DNA of 64,000 nt, from contig CAZSUZ010000002.1 in NCBI GenBank assembly GCA_964610165.1, positions 1-64,000 of the forward strand, in the 5' to 3' direction. Below the pieces are notes generated by a model. The model searched no databases, had not been told where the DNA came from, and saw only the letters and a program-made list of their open reading frames with translations. Origin of the DNA: MFZZ01 sp964610165. Lineage in GTDB: Bacteria > Patescibacteriota > Microgenomatia > UBA1406 > GWC2-37-13. Each line of letters opens with the position of its first letter. Position 1 is the first letter of the stretch. Below are positions 31,415-40,091 of this stretch, piece after piece. A program made the translations under genes and the position numbers.

Positions 31415-32697
31415 AAGAAAGCATTCAAAAGCTAAAATTACTTATTAATGATCCGCAGCTTCGTCGTAAGACAATTATTACGTTCCTTCTTATTTTAGCA
31501 TTCCGTATATTCGCCTTTTTACCTGTTCCAGCAATCGATTTAGAAAGATTGAGAACAATTTTTGAACAAAGTCAATTTTTAGCCCTTCTTGATATATTCT
31601 CTGGAGGAACTCTTGTCAATTTTTCTGTTATGGCATTAGGTTTAGGTCCTTATATTAATGCATCTATTATTATTCAACTTTTAACCTTAGTTATACCTCA
31701 ACTTGAAGCACTTACGAAAGAAGGAGAATTTGGAAGACATAAAATTAATCAATATACACGTTTTCTAACTGTGCCATTAACCTTAGTTCAAGGTGTAGGT
31801 ATATATGTCCTTCTGAGAAATCAGCAAATTATTGGAACATTATCACCATTAGAATTCTTTTCTTTTATTGTTACCTTACTTGCTGGTACATTCATTATTG
31901 TTTGGTTTGGAGAATTAATTTCAGAATTTGGACTTGGTAATGGTATTTCTGTTTTAATATTTGCAGGTATTGTAGGGCGAATTCCGGTTATTATTGGACG
32001 AACTCTTAGTACATTTAATCAAGAATTACTATTCAATATTATTATTTTTGGAGCAATAGCAATACTCGTTATTGCAGCAGTTGTATTTATAAATGAGGCT
32101 GTCAGAAAGATCCCTGTTTATTATGCAAAACGTATAAAAGGAAATAAAATGTATCAGTCAGCAAGTAATTATTTACCATTAAAGCTTAATCAAGCAGGTG
32201 TTATTCCAATTATTTTTGCAGTTTCTTTTGTTTTATTTCCACAAATTGCAGGTAATTTTTTACGATATGTGCCAAATAGTACTGTTGCAAATATTGGTGC
32301 GTTTTTAGCCCAATCGTTTAATCCAAACGGTTTTGTTTATAATATTACATATTTCATTTTAGTTGTTGCATTCACCTATTTCTATACTGTAATAGTGTTT
32401 AACCCACAAAAAATTGCAGACGATATTCAAAAACATGGCGGATTTATTCCAGGAATTAGACCAGGAACAGCTACTAAACAATATTTACAAAATATAGTAT
32501 TTAGAATTACATTATTTGGAGCTCTATTTTTAGGAACAATTGCAATATTACCAGCTATTGTTTCATCAATTACTGGTATTACAGGCCTTGTCATTGGAGG
32601 AACAGGAATTTTAATTGTAGTCTCTGTTGTACTTGAAACGTTCAAATCTATCGACGCACAATTGGTTATGAAAAACTATGACAAATTCAATATGTAA
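31411..32697 (+). CDS. secY: Protein translocase subunit SecY
   Basis: A 428-residue membrane protein with ten helices, the channel of the Sec translocon. The plug region GGTLVNFSVMALGLGPYINA, QYTRFLTVPLTLVQG and GNGISVLIFAGIVGRIP are conserved. The cytoplasmic loop PGIRPGTATKQYLQ is present too. It is in its standard place after rplO, but adk and map follow only after rpmG. Confidence 0.97.
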   Translation: MKESIQKLKLLINDPQLRRKTIITFLLILAFRIFAFLPVPAIDLERLRTIFEQSQFLALLDIFSGGTLVNFSVMALGLGPYINASIIIQLLTLVIPQLEALTKEGEFGRHKINQYTRFLTVPLTLVQGVGIYVLLRNQQIIGTLSPLEFFSFIVTLLAGTFIIVWFGELISEFGLGNGISVLIFAGIVGRIPVIIGRTLSTFNQELLFNIIIFGAIAILVIAAVVFINEAVRKIPVYYAKRIKGNKMYQSASNYLPLKLNQAGVIPIIFAVSFVLFPQIAGNFLRYVPNSTVANIGAFLAQSFNPNGFVYNITYFILVVAFTYFYTVIVFNPQKIADDIQKHGGFIPGIRPGTATKQYLQNIVFRITLFGALFLGTIAILPAIVSSITGITGLVIGGTGILIVVSVVLETFKSIDAQLVMKNYDKFNM

Positions 32698-32753
32698 TTT
32701 TAGAGAAATTATAGTACAATATAACCTTTCACTTTAGTATTTATTAAAGATTT

Positions 32754-32933
32754 ATGGCAAAAAAACGAGCACGCGCATTAATTGGTTTTGTCTGCACAGA
32801 ATGCGGACAACTTAACTATGTAAGCGAAAAAAACAAACTTAATACACCAGCAAAACTCGAATTAGACAAGTTTTGTAATAATAAAGATTGTAGAGCAGTT
32901 AAAACGCATAAGGAAACAACAGATTTAGACTAA
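32754..32933 (+). CDS. rpmG: 50S ribosomal protein L33 (zinc-ribbon form)
   Basis: A 59-residue protein: MAKKRARALIGFVCTECGQL and KFCNNKDCRAVKTHKET. The four cysteines (14, 17, 41, 46) form a zinc ribbon as in bacterial L33. An L33 gene between secY and adk is not the standard place. A TACAAT box at 32715-32720 may serve as promoter. Confidence 0.85.
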   Translation: MAKKRARALIGFVCTECGQLNYVSEKNKLNTPAKLELDKFCNNKDCRAVKTHKETTDLD

Positions 32934-32948
32934 TAACAAAATTATTGT

Positions 32949-34228
32949 ATGAAATTAGTGCTTATCGGCATTCAAGGTGCCGGAAAATCAACCCAAGGAA
33001 ATTTTTTGTCTGAAAAATTAAAAATACCCTATTTATCAACGGGCCATATTTTTAGAGATATAGCAAAAGAAAAAACAACTTTGGGTAGATATGTTAAAGA
33101 ATTAATGAACTCAGGTTCATTAATTCCAGACGATAAAGTTATCGAAATAGTAAATAGTTATATAAAAAAGCCAGCATATAGAAAAGGATATATATTGGAT
33201 GGGTTTCCAAGAACGTTAGTCCAAGCAAAAGAATTTAGTAATAATGTAGATAAAGTAATACATATTCATATTCCAGATAAAGAAGCACTTTGGAGATTAG
33301 CATATAGAAATGAACAACGAGATGATGACACGATTGAAGCAATTCGTCGCAGAATTGAGCTCTTTAAAAAACACACAATACCTGTTTTAGACTACTATAA
33401 AAAGGAAAATAAACTTGTAACAATAGATGGTACAAAAACTATCGAAGAAGTAAAACAAGATATTTTAAAATCTCTTGGAAAACAACTTATTGAAAATAGA
33501 GTAAAAAATTGGAAACCANNNNNNNNNNNNNNNNNNNNNNNNNNNNNNNNNNNNNNNNNNNNNNNNNNNNNNNNNNNNNNNNNNNNNNNNNNNNNNNNNN
33601 NNNNNNNNNNNNNNNNNNTTTAAAATCTCTTGGAAAACAACTTATTGAAAATAGAGTAAAAAATTGGAAACCAACAAAAAATACTATTATTGCTATCGTT
33701 GGAATGCCAGGTTCTGGTAAAACAGAAGCTGCTGAATATTTTAAAACGTTAGGATTGCCTATAGTACGTTTTAGCCATATTGTAAATAGTCTTATTGAAA
33801 AAAGAAAATTACCACATACCCTTGAAGTGCATCATCAGGTAAGACAAGAATTAAGAGATAAACATGGTTATGAAGCAATGGCATTATTGAGTAAAAAAGA
33901 TTTAGAAAAGGAACTTAAGAAAAATAATCTTGTTGTTATTGAAGGTATGAGATCTTGGGAAGAATTTGAATATATAAAGAAACAATTTCAAAAAGCTCGT
34001 ATTTATATACTTGCTTTATATGCAGATAAACAAAAAAGATATGATCGTATAGCAAAAAGAAAAGAGAGAAAAGATTTACGTGGAGAAGAACGAGATATAG
34101 ATGAATTAATTCAAACCCATATGGGCCCAACAATTGCTTTTGCAGATTATGTCGTTAAAAATAATTTTTCTCTTGATGAACTGCACGATAAGCTTGATGA
34201 AGTCTATCGAGAGATTTATTATTCATAA
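32949..34228 (+). CDS. adk: Adenylate kinase fused to a UPF0200/dephospho-CoA-kinase-like P-loop domain (interrupted by an assembly gap)
   Basis: Two frames lie either side of 100 N (33519-33618). The 55 bases before the gap are repeated exactly after it, and if the overlap is collapsed, one continuous frame of 374 residues results. Residues 1-190: adenylate kinase of the short, LID-less type with P-loop GIQGAGKST (7-15), DGFPRTL (84-90) and the RR in IRRRIELF. It converts AMP+ATP to 2 ADP. Residues about 194-374: second P-loop GMPGSGKTEAAEYF (200-213), then EGMRSWEEFEYIKK, RKERKDLRGEERD and FADYVVKNN, resembling the archaeal UPF0200 family of AAA-like kinases. The second substrate is unknown. 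It lies between rpmG and map. Confidence 0.85.
33464..33518. repeat. 55-base end overlap, copy 1
   Basis: Identical to 33619-33673. Its position exactly at the edge of the N-run marks it as an unmerged contig overlap, not a biological repeat. Confidence 0.9.
33519..33618. other. Scaffold gap of exactly 100 N
   Basis: One hundred unknown bases placed between identical 55-base contig ends. The round length shows that it is a placeholder, and the true gap is most likely negative (an overlap). Confidence 0.97.
33619..33673. repeat. 55-base end overlap, copy 2
   Basis: Second copy of 33464-33518. Removing one copy plus the 100 N (155 bases) restores the reading frame of the adk fusion. Confidence 0.9.
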
Positions 34229-34231
34229 ACG

Positions 34232-34984
34232 ATGATACAGCTAAAAACAAAAGACGAAATAGAAATAATGAAGGATGGAGGAAAAATCCTCAAAACTGTT
34301 GTGGATGAACTTATTCCTTGGATTTCCGTTGGACAAAGCACTTTAGAAATTGATAATAAAGCAGAAGAACTCATTAAAAAACATGGTGGTGAGCCATCGT
34401 TTAAAACAGTACCAGGTTTTAGTTGGACAACATGTATACCTGTAAATGAGCAAGCCGTACATACTCCACCGTCAAATCGCATTTTAAAAGATGGAGATTT
34501 AGTAACTGTGGATATCGGAGTCCTTTATAAAGGATTTCATACTGATTATGCGTATTCTAAAATAGTTGGCAATAATACTGATCCAGAAAAGCAGAAATTT
34601 TTAGATGTTGGGAAAAAAACCTTAGAAAAAGCTATTTCAATGGTGCATAATGGTGTATACATTGGTGAATTTGCTGAGTTTATTTATAATGAAATAACAA
34701 AGAATGGTTATTTTATTATGAAAGAGCTTACTGGGCATGGGATCGGTCGTAAGTTGCATGAAGATCCATATGTTTTGAATTATCTTGACAGACCAATTCA
34801 AAAAACATATAAAATAAAGCCAGGATTTGTTTTCGCCCTTGAGATAATTTATTCGATGGGAAGCGAAGAAATCGCGTACGAACAAGGTAATTCTTGGTCA
34901 ATTATAAGTGGAGATAAAAGTCTTTCGGCTTGTTTTGAAAAGACATTAGCTGTAACTGAAGAAAAGACCTTTATTTTAACCTAA
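34232..34984 (+). CDS. map: Methionine aminopeptidase type I
   Basis: A 250-residue metallopeptidase that removes the N-terminal Met. Substrate His77 lies in NEQAVHTPP. Metal ligands are Asp94 and Asp105 (VDIGVLYKGFHTDYA), His169 (ELTGHGIGRKLHEDP), Glu204 (ALEIIYSMG, where most have TIEP) and Glu236. All five ligands are present. It starts 3 bases after the adk fusion stop. Confidence 0.95.
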   Translation: MIQLKTKDEIEIMKDGGKILKTVVDELIPWISVGQSTLEIDNKAEELIKKHGGEPSFKTVPGFSWTTCIPVNEQAVHTPPSNRILKDGDLVTVDIGVLYKGFHTDYAYSKIVGNNTDPEKQKFLDVGKKTLEKAISMVHNGVYIGEFAEFIYNEITKNGYFIMKELTGHGIGRKLHEDPYVLNYLDRPIQKTYKIKPGFVFALEIIYSMGSEEIAYEQGNSWSIISGDKSLSACFEKTLAVTEEKTFILT

Positions 34985-35007
34985 TTTCGTGCTACAATAT
35001 ACTCTTT

Positions 35008-35223
35008 ATGAAAAGTGATGTAATTATTGTTGAAGGTGAAGTTGTTGAAAACTTGCCTAATACATTGTTTCGGGTACAATTGAATGATAGTGACAAAATA
35101 ATTCTTTGCTATCTTTCAGGGAAAATGCGAAAAAATTACATTAAAATTTTGCCAGGAGATAAGGTGAAGATTGAATTAACACCTTATGACCTTGAGCGAG
35201 GAAGAATTATTTATAGAAAATAA
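35008..35223 (+). CDS. infA: Translation initiation factor IF-1
   Basis: A 71-residue OB-fold protein: EGEVVENLPNTLFRVQLN, YLSGKMRKNYIKILPGDKV and DLERGRIIYRK. Conserved family length. TACAAT (34993-34998) and TATACT (34998-35003) lie just before the ATG, so a nearly leaderless mRNA could start here in addition to readthrough from map. Confidence 0.96.
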   Translation: MKSDVIIVEGEVVENLPNTLFRVQLNDSDKIILCYLSGKMRKNYIKILPGDKVKIELTPYDLERGRIIYRK

Positions 35224-35225
35224 CT

Positions 35226-35342
35226 ATGTTAAAAAGATCAGGAGTTAAAAAAATGTGTGATGGATGCAAAATGGTTGTAAGAAAAGGCACGCTTTATGTT
35301 GTGTGCGATAGAAGTCCAAAACATAAACAGAAACAAAGTTAA
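35226..35342 (+). CDS. rpmJ: 50S ribosomal protein L36 (zinc-binding)
   Basis: A 38-residue protein beginning MLKRSGVKKMCDGCKMVVRK and ending CDRSPKHKQKQS. Three cysteines and one histidine bind zinc, as in the standard L36. It starts 2 bases after infA, in the classical infA-rpmJ-rpsM order. Confidence 0.95.
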   Translation: MLKRSGVKKMCDGCKMVVRKGTLYVVCDRSPKHKQKQS

Positions 35343-35370
35343 TTATTATTACTAATTTGTTATTTTAGGT

Positions 35371-35775
35371 ATGTACCGTATTGCAGGAATTAATTTACCA
35401 GACGAAAAAAGAATTGATTACGCACTTACTCTTGTGTATGGAATCGGTTGGTCAAAATCTAATATGATTTTAGAACAATCAAAAGTTCCTGCAGAAACAA
35501 GAGTAAAAGCACTTACAGAAGATCAGATGAAAAAAATTATGGCTGTAATTGATACATTTCGTGTAGAAGGTGAACTAAGAGAAGAAATTAGTGATAATAT
35601 CAAACGACAAAGAGAAATTGGTTCATACCGTGGTTTAAGACACAGACAAGGATTACCAGTTCGTGGTCAAAGAACCCGTTCAAATGCTCGTACTAAAAGA
35701 GGTAAGAGAAAGACAGTTGGAGCATTAACAAAAGAAGCATGGGCAAAAGCAGAGACTGCAAAAACATCTGAATAA
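35371..35775 (+). CDS. rpsM: 30S ribosomal protein S13
   Basis: A 134-residue protein: MYRIAGINLPDEKRIDYAL, YGIGWSKS, GSYRGLRHRQGLPVRGQRT. It carries a slightly extended C-terminus (WAKAETAKTSE) beyond the usual ~120 residues. Confidence 0.97.
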   Translation: MYRIAGINLPDEKRIDYALTLVYGIGWSKSNMILEQSKVPAETRVKALTEDQMKKIMAVIDTFRVEGELREEISDNIKRQREIGSYRGLRHRQGLPVRGQRTRSNARTKRGKRKTVGALTKEAWAKAETAKTSE

Positions 35776-35789
35776 GTATTAATAAAATT

Positions 35790-36182
35790 ATGGCACCTAC
35801 AAAAACAACACAAAAACAAAAAACTAAAAGAGTAGTAGAAAACGGTAAGTTTTATATAACTGCTACTTTTAATAATACTCTTGTTACAGTAACTGATGAA
35901 CAAGGTATACCTATTGTTATTAGTTCTTGCGGCATGTATGGTTTTACAGGAACAAGAAAATCCACACCATATGCAGGAACTGTTACAACAGAAGCAGCAA
36001 TAAAAAAAGCAACAGAAGATCACAATATGAGAAAAGCTGATATCTTTGTAAAAGGTATTGGCCCAGGACGCGAAGCATCACTTCGTGCTTTAAGAGCATC
36101 ATCTATTGATGTCGGAAAGATTGTCGATATGACACCTATTCCACACAATGGTGTTCGTCCACCAAAAGTAAGAAGAGTTTAA
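35790..36182 (+). CDS. rpsK: 30S ribosomal protein S11
   Basis: A 130-residue protein with ITATFNNTLVTVTDEQG, GFTGTRKSTPYAG, GPGREASLRAL and TPIPHNGVRPPKVRRV. Normal length and position. Confidence 0.97.
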   Translation: MAPTKTTQKQKTKRVVENGKFYITATFNNTLVTVTDEQGIPIVISSCGMYGFTGTRKSTPYAGTVTTEAAIKKATEDHNMRKADIFVKGIGPGREASLRALRASSIDVGKIVDMTPIPHNGVRPPKVRRV

Positions 36183-36214
36183 TTAGTTACATTTATTTAT
36201 AATATTTTTATTCT

Positions 36215-36835
36215 ATGAGATATAACGGTCCAAAGAACAGAATCGCAAGACGAGAAAACATGGATTTGGGTATGAAAACTCCAGGTTCAAAGGCTCAAGC
36301 TTCTTTATTGAAAAAAATCAATATATTACCTGGTCAACATGGTGCCAAAGGTAGAAGAAAGAAATCTGAGCACAGTAGACAATTACGTGAAAAACAAAAA
36401 TTAAGATATTCATTTGGTGTAACAGAAACTCAACTTAAGAAATATTTTGGTATTGCATCTAAACGAAAAGGTAATACATCTGTTATTTTGTCAGAAATTC
36501 TTGAAAGAAGACTTGATAATATTGTATATCGTTTAGGATTTGCTCCTACAAGAGCAGCAGCAAGACAACTTGTAAGTCATGGTCATATTGCAGTTAATGG
36601 TCGAAATGTAAAAGTAGCTTCATATCAAGTATCAGATAATGATATTGTTACTTTTGCAAATGATAATACAAAAAAGATTCCTTATATTGAAGCTTATATG
36701 ACTCAAAATGAAGTAATTCTTCCAGAATGGCTTCAAGTTAAAAAAGATTCAGGCACATTAGTGTCAACACCAGATAGTTCATTTATAGAAAAACAAGTCA
36801 ATTTACGATTAGTAATTGAATTTTATTCACGTTAA
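36215..36835 (+). CDS. rpsD: 30S ribosomal protein S4
   Basis: A 206-residue primary 16S-binding protein: PGQHGAKGRRKKSEHSRQLR, EKQKLRYSFGVTETQLKKYF, and the S4 domain RLDNIVYRLGFAPTRAAARQ followed by VSHGHIAVNGR. There are no zinc cysteines in the N-terminal part. Confidence 0.97.
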   Translation: MRYNGPKNRIARRENMDLGMKTPGSKAQASLLKKINILPGQHGAKGRRKKSEHSRQLREKQKLRYSFGVTETQLKKYFGIASKRKGNTSVILSEILERRLDNIVYRLGFAPTRAAARQLVSHGHIAVNGRNVKVASYQVSDNDIVTFANDNTKKIPYIEAYMTQNEVILPEWLQVKKDSGTLVSTPDSSFIEKQVNLRLVIEFYSR

Positions 36836-36858
36836 TTTTAAAAGTTATAGATTTTAAT

Positions 36859-37779
36859 ATGTTAGAACCACAGTTTAATTTAAAAGTTGAAGAACAAACA
36901 AATACATATGCAAAGTTTGTATATGAACCATTAAACGCAAGTTTTGGTAATAGTATTGGTAATGCTCTTCGACGTACATTACTTTCTTCATTACCTGGAG
37001 CTGTAATGGGATATGTAAAATTTCAAAAAGCACCACACTTTTTTACAACAATTCCTGGAGTTAAAGAATCAGTTCTTGATATTGTATTAAATTTAAAACA
37101 AATTAGATTTAAAGCAAATGGAAAAGGACCTTTCCAAGTAAATCTTTCAGTAAAAGGTGCTAAAAAGGTATATGCAAAAGATATTACCGGAGAAGTTGAA
37201 GCAGTAAATGGTGATTTATATATTGCAGAAGTAACAGACGCAAAAGCAACTTTAGATTTTGATGCAATTGTAGAAGTCGGTTATGGATATATGCCTTCAG
37301 AAGAAAGAGAACCACAAAGTGGATATGTCTCTATTGATTCAGCATTTTCACCTGTACAAAAGGTTAACTTTAAAGTAGAAGAAGCACGTGTAGGACGAAA
37401 AACAAATTATGACAGACTCATTCTTGAAATCTGGACAGATGGAAGTATTTCACCTGAACAAGCATTGCAAGAAGCATCACTTATACTTACAAAACATTTC
37501 CAAGGAATCCACGAAGGTAAAAGTGCAGCAGGAGAAGAAGCAACACAAATTGCAGATGCTCAACAGGAAAAGAAAAATCCTAAAGCATATGAAACAATAA
37601 TTGATGAATTAAATCTTCCATCACGTGTTATTAATGCATTGCTTCGTGAAAATATCGAAACAGTCGCAGATTTAGTAGAACGTGGCAAAGAAGATCTTAC
37701 CAATCTAAAAGGTGTAGGTAAAAAATCTATTGATCTAATTGTTGAAGAATTAGAAAAAATGGATGTTGAATTGAAATAA
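36859..37779 (+). CDS. rpoA: DNA-directed RNA polymerase subunit alpha
   Basis: A 306-residue subunit. N-terminal assembly domain: FGNSIGNALRRTLLSSLPG, GVKESVLDIVLNLK, GYGYMPSEER. C-terminal domain: LNLPSRVINALLRENIETV and LTNLKGVGKKSIDLIVEEL with the two helix-hairpin-helix elements that bind UP elements. The linker (about 225-245) is short. Confidence 0.97.
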   Translation: MLEPQFNLKVEEQTNTYAKFVYEPLNASFGNSIGNALRRTLLSSLPGAVMGYVKFQKAPHFFTTIPGVKESVLDIVLNLKQIRFKANGKGPFQVNLSVKGAKKVYAKDITGEVEAVNGDLYIAEVTDAKATLDFDAIVEVGYGYMPSEEREPQSGYVSIDSAFSPVQKVNFKVEEARVGRKTNYDRLILEIWTDGSISPEQALQEASLILTKHFQGIHEGKSAAGEEATQIADAQQEKKNPKAYETIIDELNLPSRVINALLRENIETVADLVERGKEDLTNLKGVGKKSIDLIVEELEKMDVELK

Positions 37780-37796
37780 ATTATTACGAAGATAGT

Positions 37797-38249
37797 ATGA
37801 TTCACAAAACAAAAAAAATAAAATTTAAGAACGGACAAGACGCAAATGCAATGTTAATGCGTAAACTCATGTACAATTTTTTACGTGATTCTCGTATTAC
37901 AACAACTGAAGCAAAAGCTAAAGCATTAAAAATGTATATGGATCGTGTTGTTTCTAAAGCAAAAGAAAAGACCGAAGCTAATAAGAATTATTTACTGAGA
38001 TATTTTAATGATCAGAAAATTATTTCTGTTTTGTTTAATCAGGTAGGTCCAGCAGTTGCAAAAATTAATGGAGGTTTTGTCAAGATTGTTCGTAAAAATC
38101 AACGAGAAAATGATGCAACCATGATGGTTCAATTACTTTGGGCACATCCAGTTGTTATTGATTGGGGAACATCTAAACCAGAACCAATAAAAGTAGAAAA
38201 GCCTGTTAAAAAAGAATCAAAAGTTAAAGAACCAAAAAAAACTAAATAA
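37797..38249 (+). CDS. rplQ: 50S ribosomal protein L17 with charged tail
   Basis: A 150-residue protein. Residues 1-125 are L17 (LMRKLMYNFLRDSRITTTEA, AKALKMYMDRVVSKAK). Residues 126-150 (SKPEPIKVEKPVKKESKVKE...) resemble the tails on S5 and L22. The N-terminus KTKKIKFKNGQDANAMLMRK differs somewhat from the usual L17 start but aligns. Confidence 0.93.
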   Translation: MIHKTKKIKFKNGQDANAMLMRKLMYNFLRDSRITTTEAKAKALKMYMDRVVSKAKEKTEANKNYLLRYFNDQKIISVLFNQVGPAVAKINGGFVKIVRKNQRENDATMMVQLLWAHPVVIDWGTSKPEPIKVEKPVKKESKVKEPKKTK

Positions 38250-38270
38250 GCATTATAATTCAATATATCT

Positions 38271-38702
38271 ATGACAGAACAAACTAAATCAACAAGATCA
38301 ATTTCATCAAAAGAAATTTCACGTTCATGGCATTTAATTGACCTTCAAGGTAAAACACTAGGTCGAGAAATTCCTAGAATTTCTGAATTACTTCAAGGTA
38401 AGCATAAAGTAAATTTTGTACCTTATCTTGATAATGGTGATTTTGTAGTTGTAATTAATGCTAAAGAAGTCAAAATTACAGGGAAAAAAGCTAGTCAAAA
38501 AGAATATCAGTATTATTCAGGATTTCCAGGAGGACAACGTGTCGTTCCATTTAAAGAAATGATGCAAAAGAATCCAAGAGAAATTATTAGACATGCAGTT
38601 ACAGGTATGCTCCCAAAAACAAAATTACGTGATACTCGTTTATCCCGTTTATATATATTTGAAGGAGCAGAACATCCTCATGCAGACAAATTTAATTCAT
38701 AA
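38271..38702 (+). CDS. rplM: 50S ribosomal protein L13
   Basis: A 143-residue protein: WHLIDLQGKTLGREIPRIS, NFVPYLDNGDFVVVINAKEV, GFPGGQRVVPFKEMMQKNP and VTGMLPKTKLRDTRLSRLYI. Normal length. It pairs with rpsI as in most bacteria. Confidence 0.97.
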   Translation: MTEQTKSTRSISSKEISRSWHLIDLQGKTLGREIPRISELLQGKHKVNFVPYLDNGDFVVVINAKEVKITGKKASQKEYQYYSGFPGGQRVVPFKEMMQKNPREIIRHAVTGMLPKTKLRDTRLSRLYIFEGAEHPHADKFNS

Positions 38703-38724
38703 TTTATAATTTAAGTTAATAGAA

Positions 38725-39177
38725 ATGGCAAAAAAAGCAAAAGAACTACAATACTACGAAGCAATCGGTCGTCGAAAAGAATCTGTTGCACGTGTGCGTT
38801 TACATATTGCAACAACAAGTAAACCTGCAATGTATAAGGGTGAAAAAGTACAAGCTGGAGAAATGTTAATTAACAGTAAACCACTTGCTGAGTTTTTTGG
38901 AACAGAAGCTTTAAGAAGAAATGCTTTACAGCCATTACGTATAACAGATAATGCTGAACGATTTGCTACAACAATTGTTGTCAGTGGTGGTGGTACAAAA
39001 GGACAACTAGAAGCAATCATTCTTGGTATTGCAAGAGCTCTTTGTAAAGTTGATGAAGAACTAAGACCAATACTTAAAGAAAATGGTTTATTAACTAGAG
39101 ATCCAAGAGCAAAAGAAAGAAGAAAAGTTGGTACCGGTGGAAAAGCCAGAAGACAAAAACAATCACCAAAACGTTAA
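38725..39177 (+). CDS. rpsI: 30S ribosomal protein S9
   Basis: A 150-residue protein: EAIGRRKESVARVRLH, VSGGGTKGQLEAIILGIARA and the basic tail RKVGTGGKARRQKQSPKR ending near the P-site. Last gene of the ribosomal run. Only 17 bases and no hairpin separate it from the glycosyltransferase at 39195. Confidence 0.97.
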   Translation: MAKKAKELQYYEAIGRRKESVARVRLHIATTSKPAMYKGEKVQAGEMLINSKPLAEFFGTEALRRNALQPLRITDNAERFATTIVVSGGGTKGQLEAIILGIARALCKVDEELRPILKENGLLTRDPRAKERRKVGTGGKARRQKQSPKR

Positions 39178-39194
39178 TATCTAACGTGTCGGTT

Positions 39195-40091
39195 ATGCCA
39201 AAACTTTCAATCATTATTCTCTCATATAATACGCGTGACATTACGTTTGCGTCTCTCGAAACGCTTATAAATAGTCTTCAAAAAACTGCTTTTACATCTG
39301 AAATTATTATCGTAGATAATGCTTCACAAGACGGTTCTGTAGAAATGCTTAAAAAATTTGAGCAACAGTTTGAAACTAATCATATTAGTATTACGGCTAT
39401 TTTTAATAAAGAAAATGTGGGGTTTCCGAAAGGAAATAATCAAGGAATTCATATTGCAAAAGGCGAATATATTTTATTTTTAAACTCAGATGTAATGGTT
39501 CAAGATATAGAATGGGATAAAATTCTTGAGTATATGGATGATCATCCAAAATGTGGTGCTCTTACCGTACGAGTTGAACTTCCTACGGGTGAAATAGATA
39601 AAGCTTCTCATCGAGGTTTCCCAACTGTTTGGAATGCATTCTCTTATTATTCAGGTTTAGAGAAGGTAACACAATATATTCCTGGGTTAAATATGTTATT
39701 TGGAGGGTATCATTTAACACATCTACATCTTCGCAACATTCATGCCATTGATGCGTTAAGTGGTGCTTTTTTCTTAACACGTAAATCTATAATGGATGCT
39801 TTAAATGGTTTTGATGAAACATTTTTTATGTATGGTGAAGATTTAGATTTAGCATATAGAATTAAAGAAGTTGGATATACAATTATTTATTATCCATTAA
39901 GTACGGTACTTCATTTAAAGTATCAAAGTGGATTAAAAACTGATAAAAAGAAAACTCAAAGTAAAACAAAAGGACATTTTTTTAATGCTATGAAAATTTT
40001 TTACAAAAAACATTACGAAGCTTCAAATCCATTTTTTGTTAATGCACTCGTATATTTCTTTATTAATTTAAAAGAAAAAACTGCAAAATGA
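39195..40091 (+). CDS. GT2 glycosyltransferase (rhamnosyltransferase-like)
   Basis: A 298-residue family-2 transferase: LSIIILSYNTRDIT, IIVDNASQDGSVEML, NVGFPKGNNQGIHIAKGEY, the LFLNSDV metal motif and the late DALSGAFFLTRK...FMYGEDLDLAYR, typical of WbbL-like rhamnosyltransferases. The donor sugar is unknown, but a dTDP-rhamnose route is hinted at by rfbB/rfbD-like genes. A GTG three codons upstream is an alternative start. The stop TGA overlaps the next ATG (ATGA). Confidence 0.87.
   Translation: MPKLSIIILSYNTRDITFASLETLINSLQKTAFTSEIIIVDNASQDGSVEMLKKFEQQFETNHISITAIFNKENVGFPKGNNQGIHIAKGEYILFLNSDVMVQDIEWDKILEYMDDHPKCGALTVRVELPTGEIDKASHRGFPTVWNAFSYYSGLEKVTQYIPGLNMLFGGYHLTHLHLRNIHAIDALSGAFFLTRKSIMDALNGFDETFFMYGEDLDLAYRIKEVGYTIIYYPLSTVLHLKYQSGLKTDKKKTQSKTKGHFFNAMKIFYKKHYEASNPFFVNALVYFFINLKEKTAK

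Noticed and set aside
33464..33673. A biological 55-base direct repeat in adk
   Set aside because: It flanks a 100-N placeholder and collapsing it restores the frame, so it is an assembly overlap.
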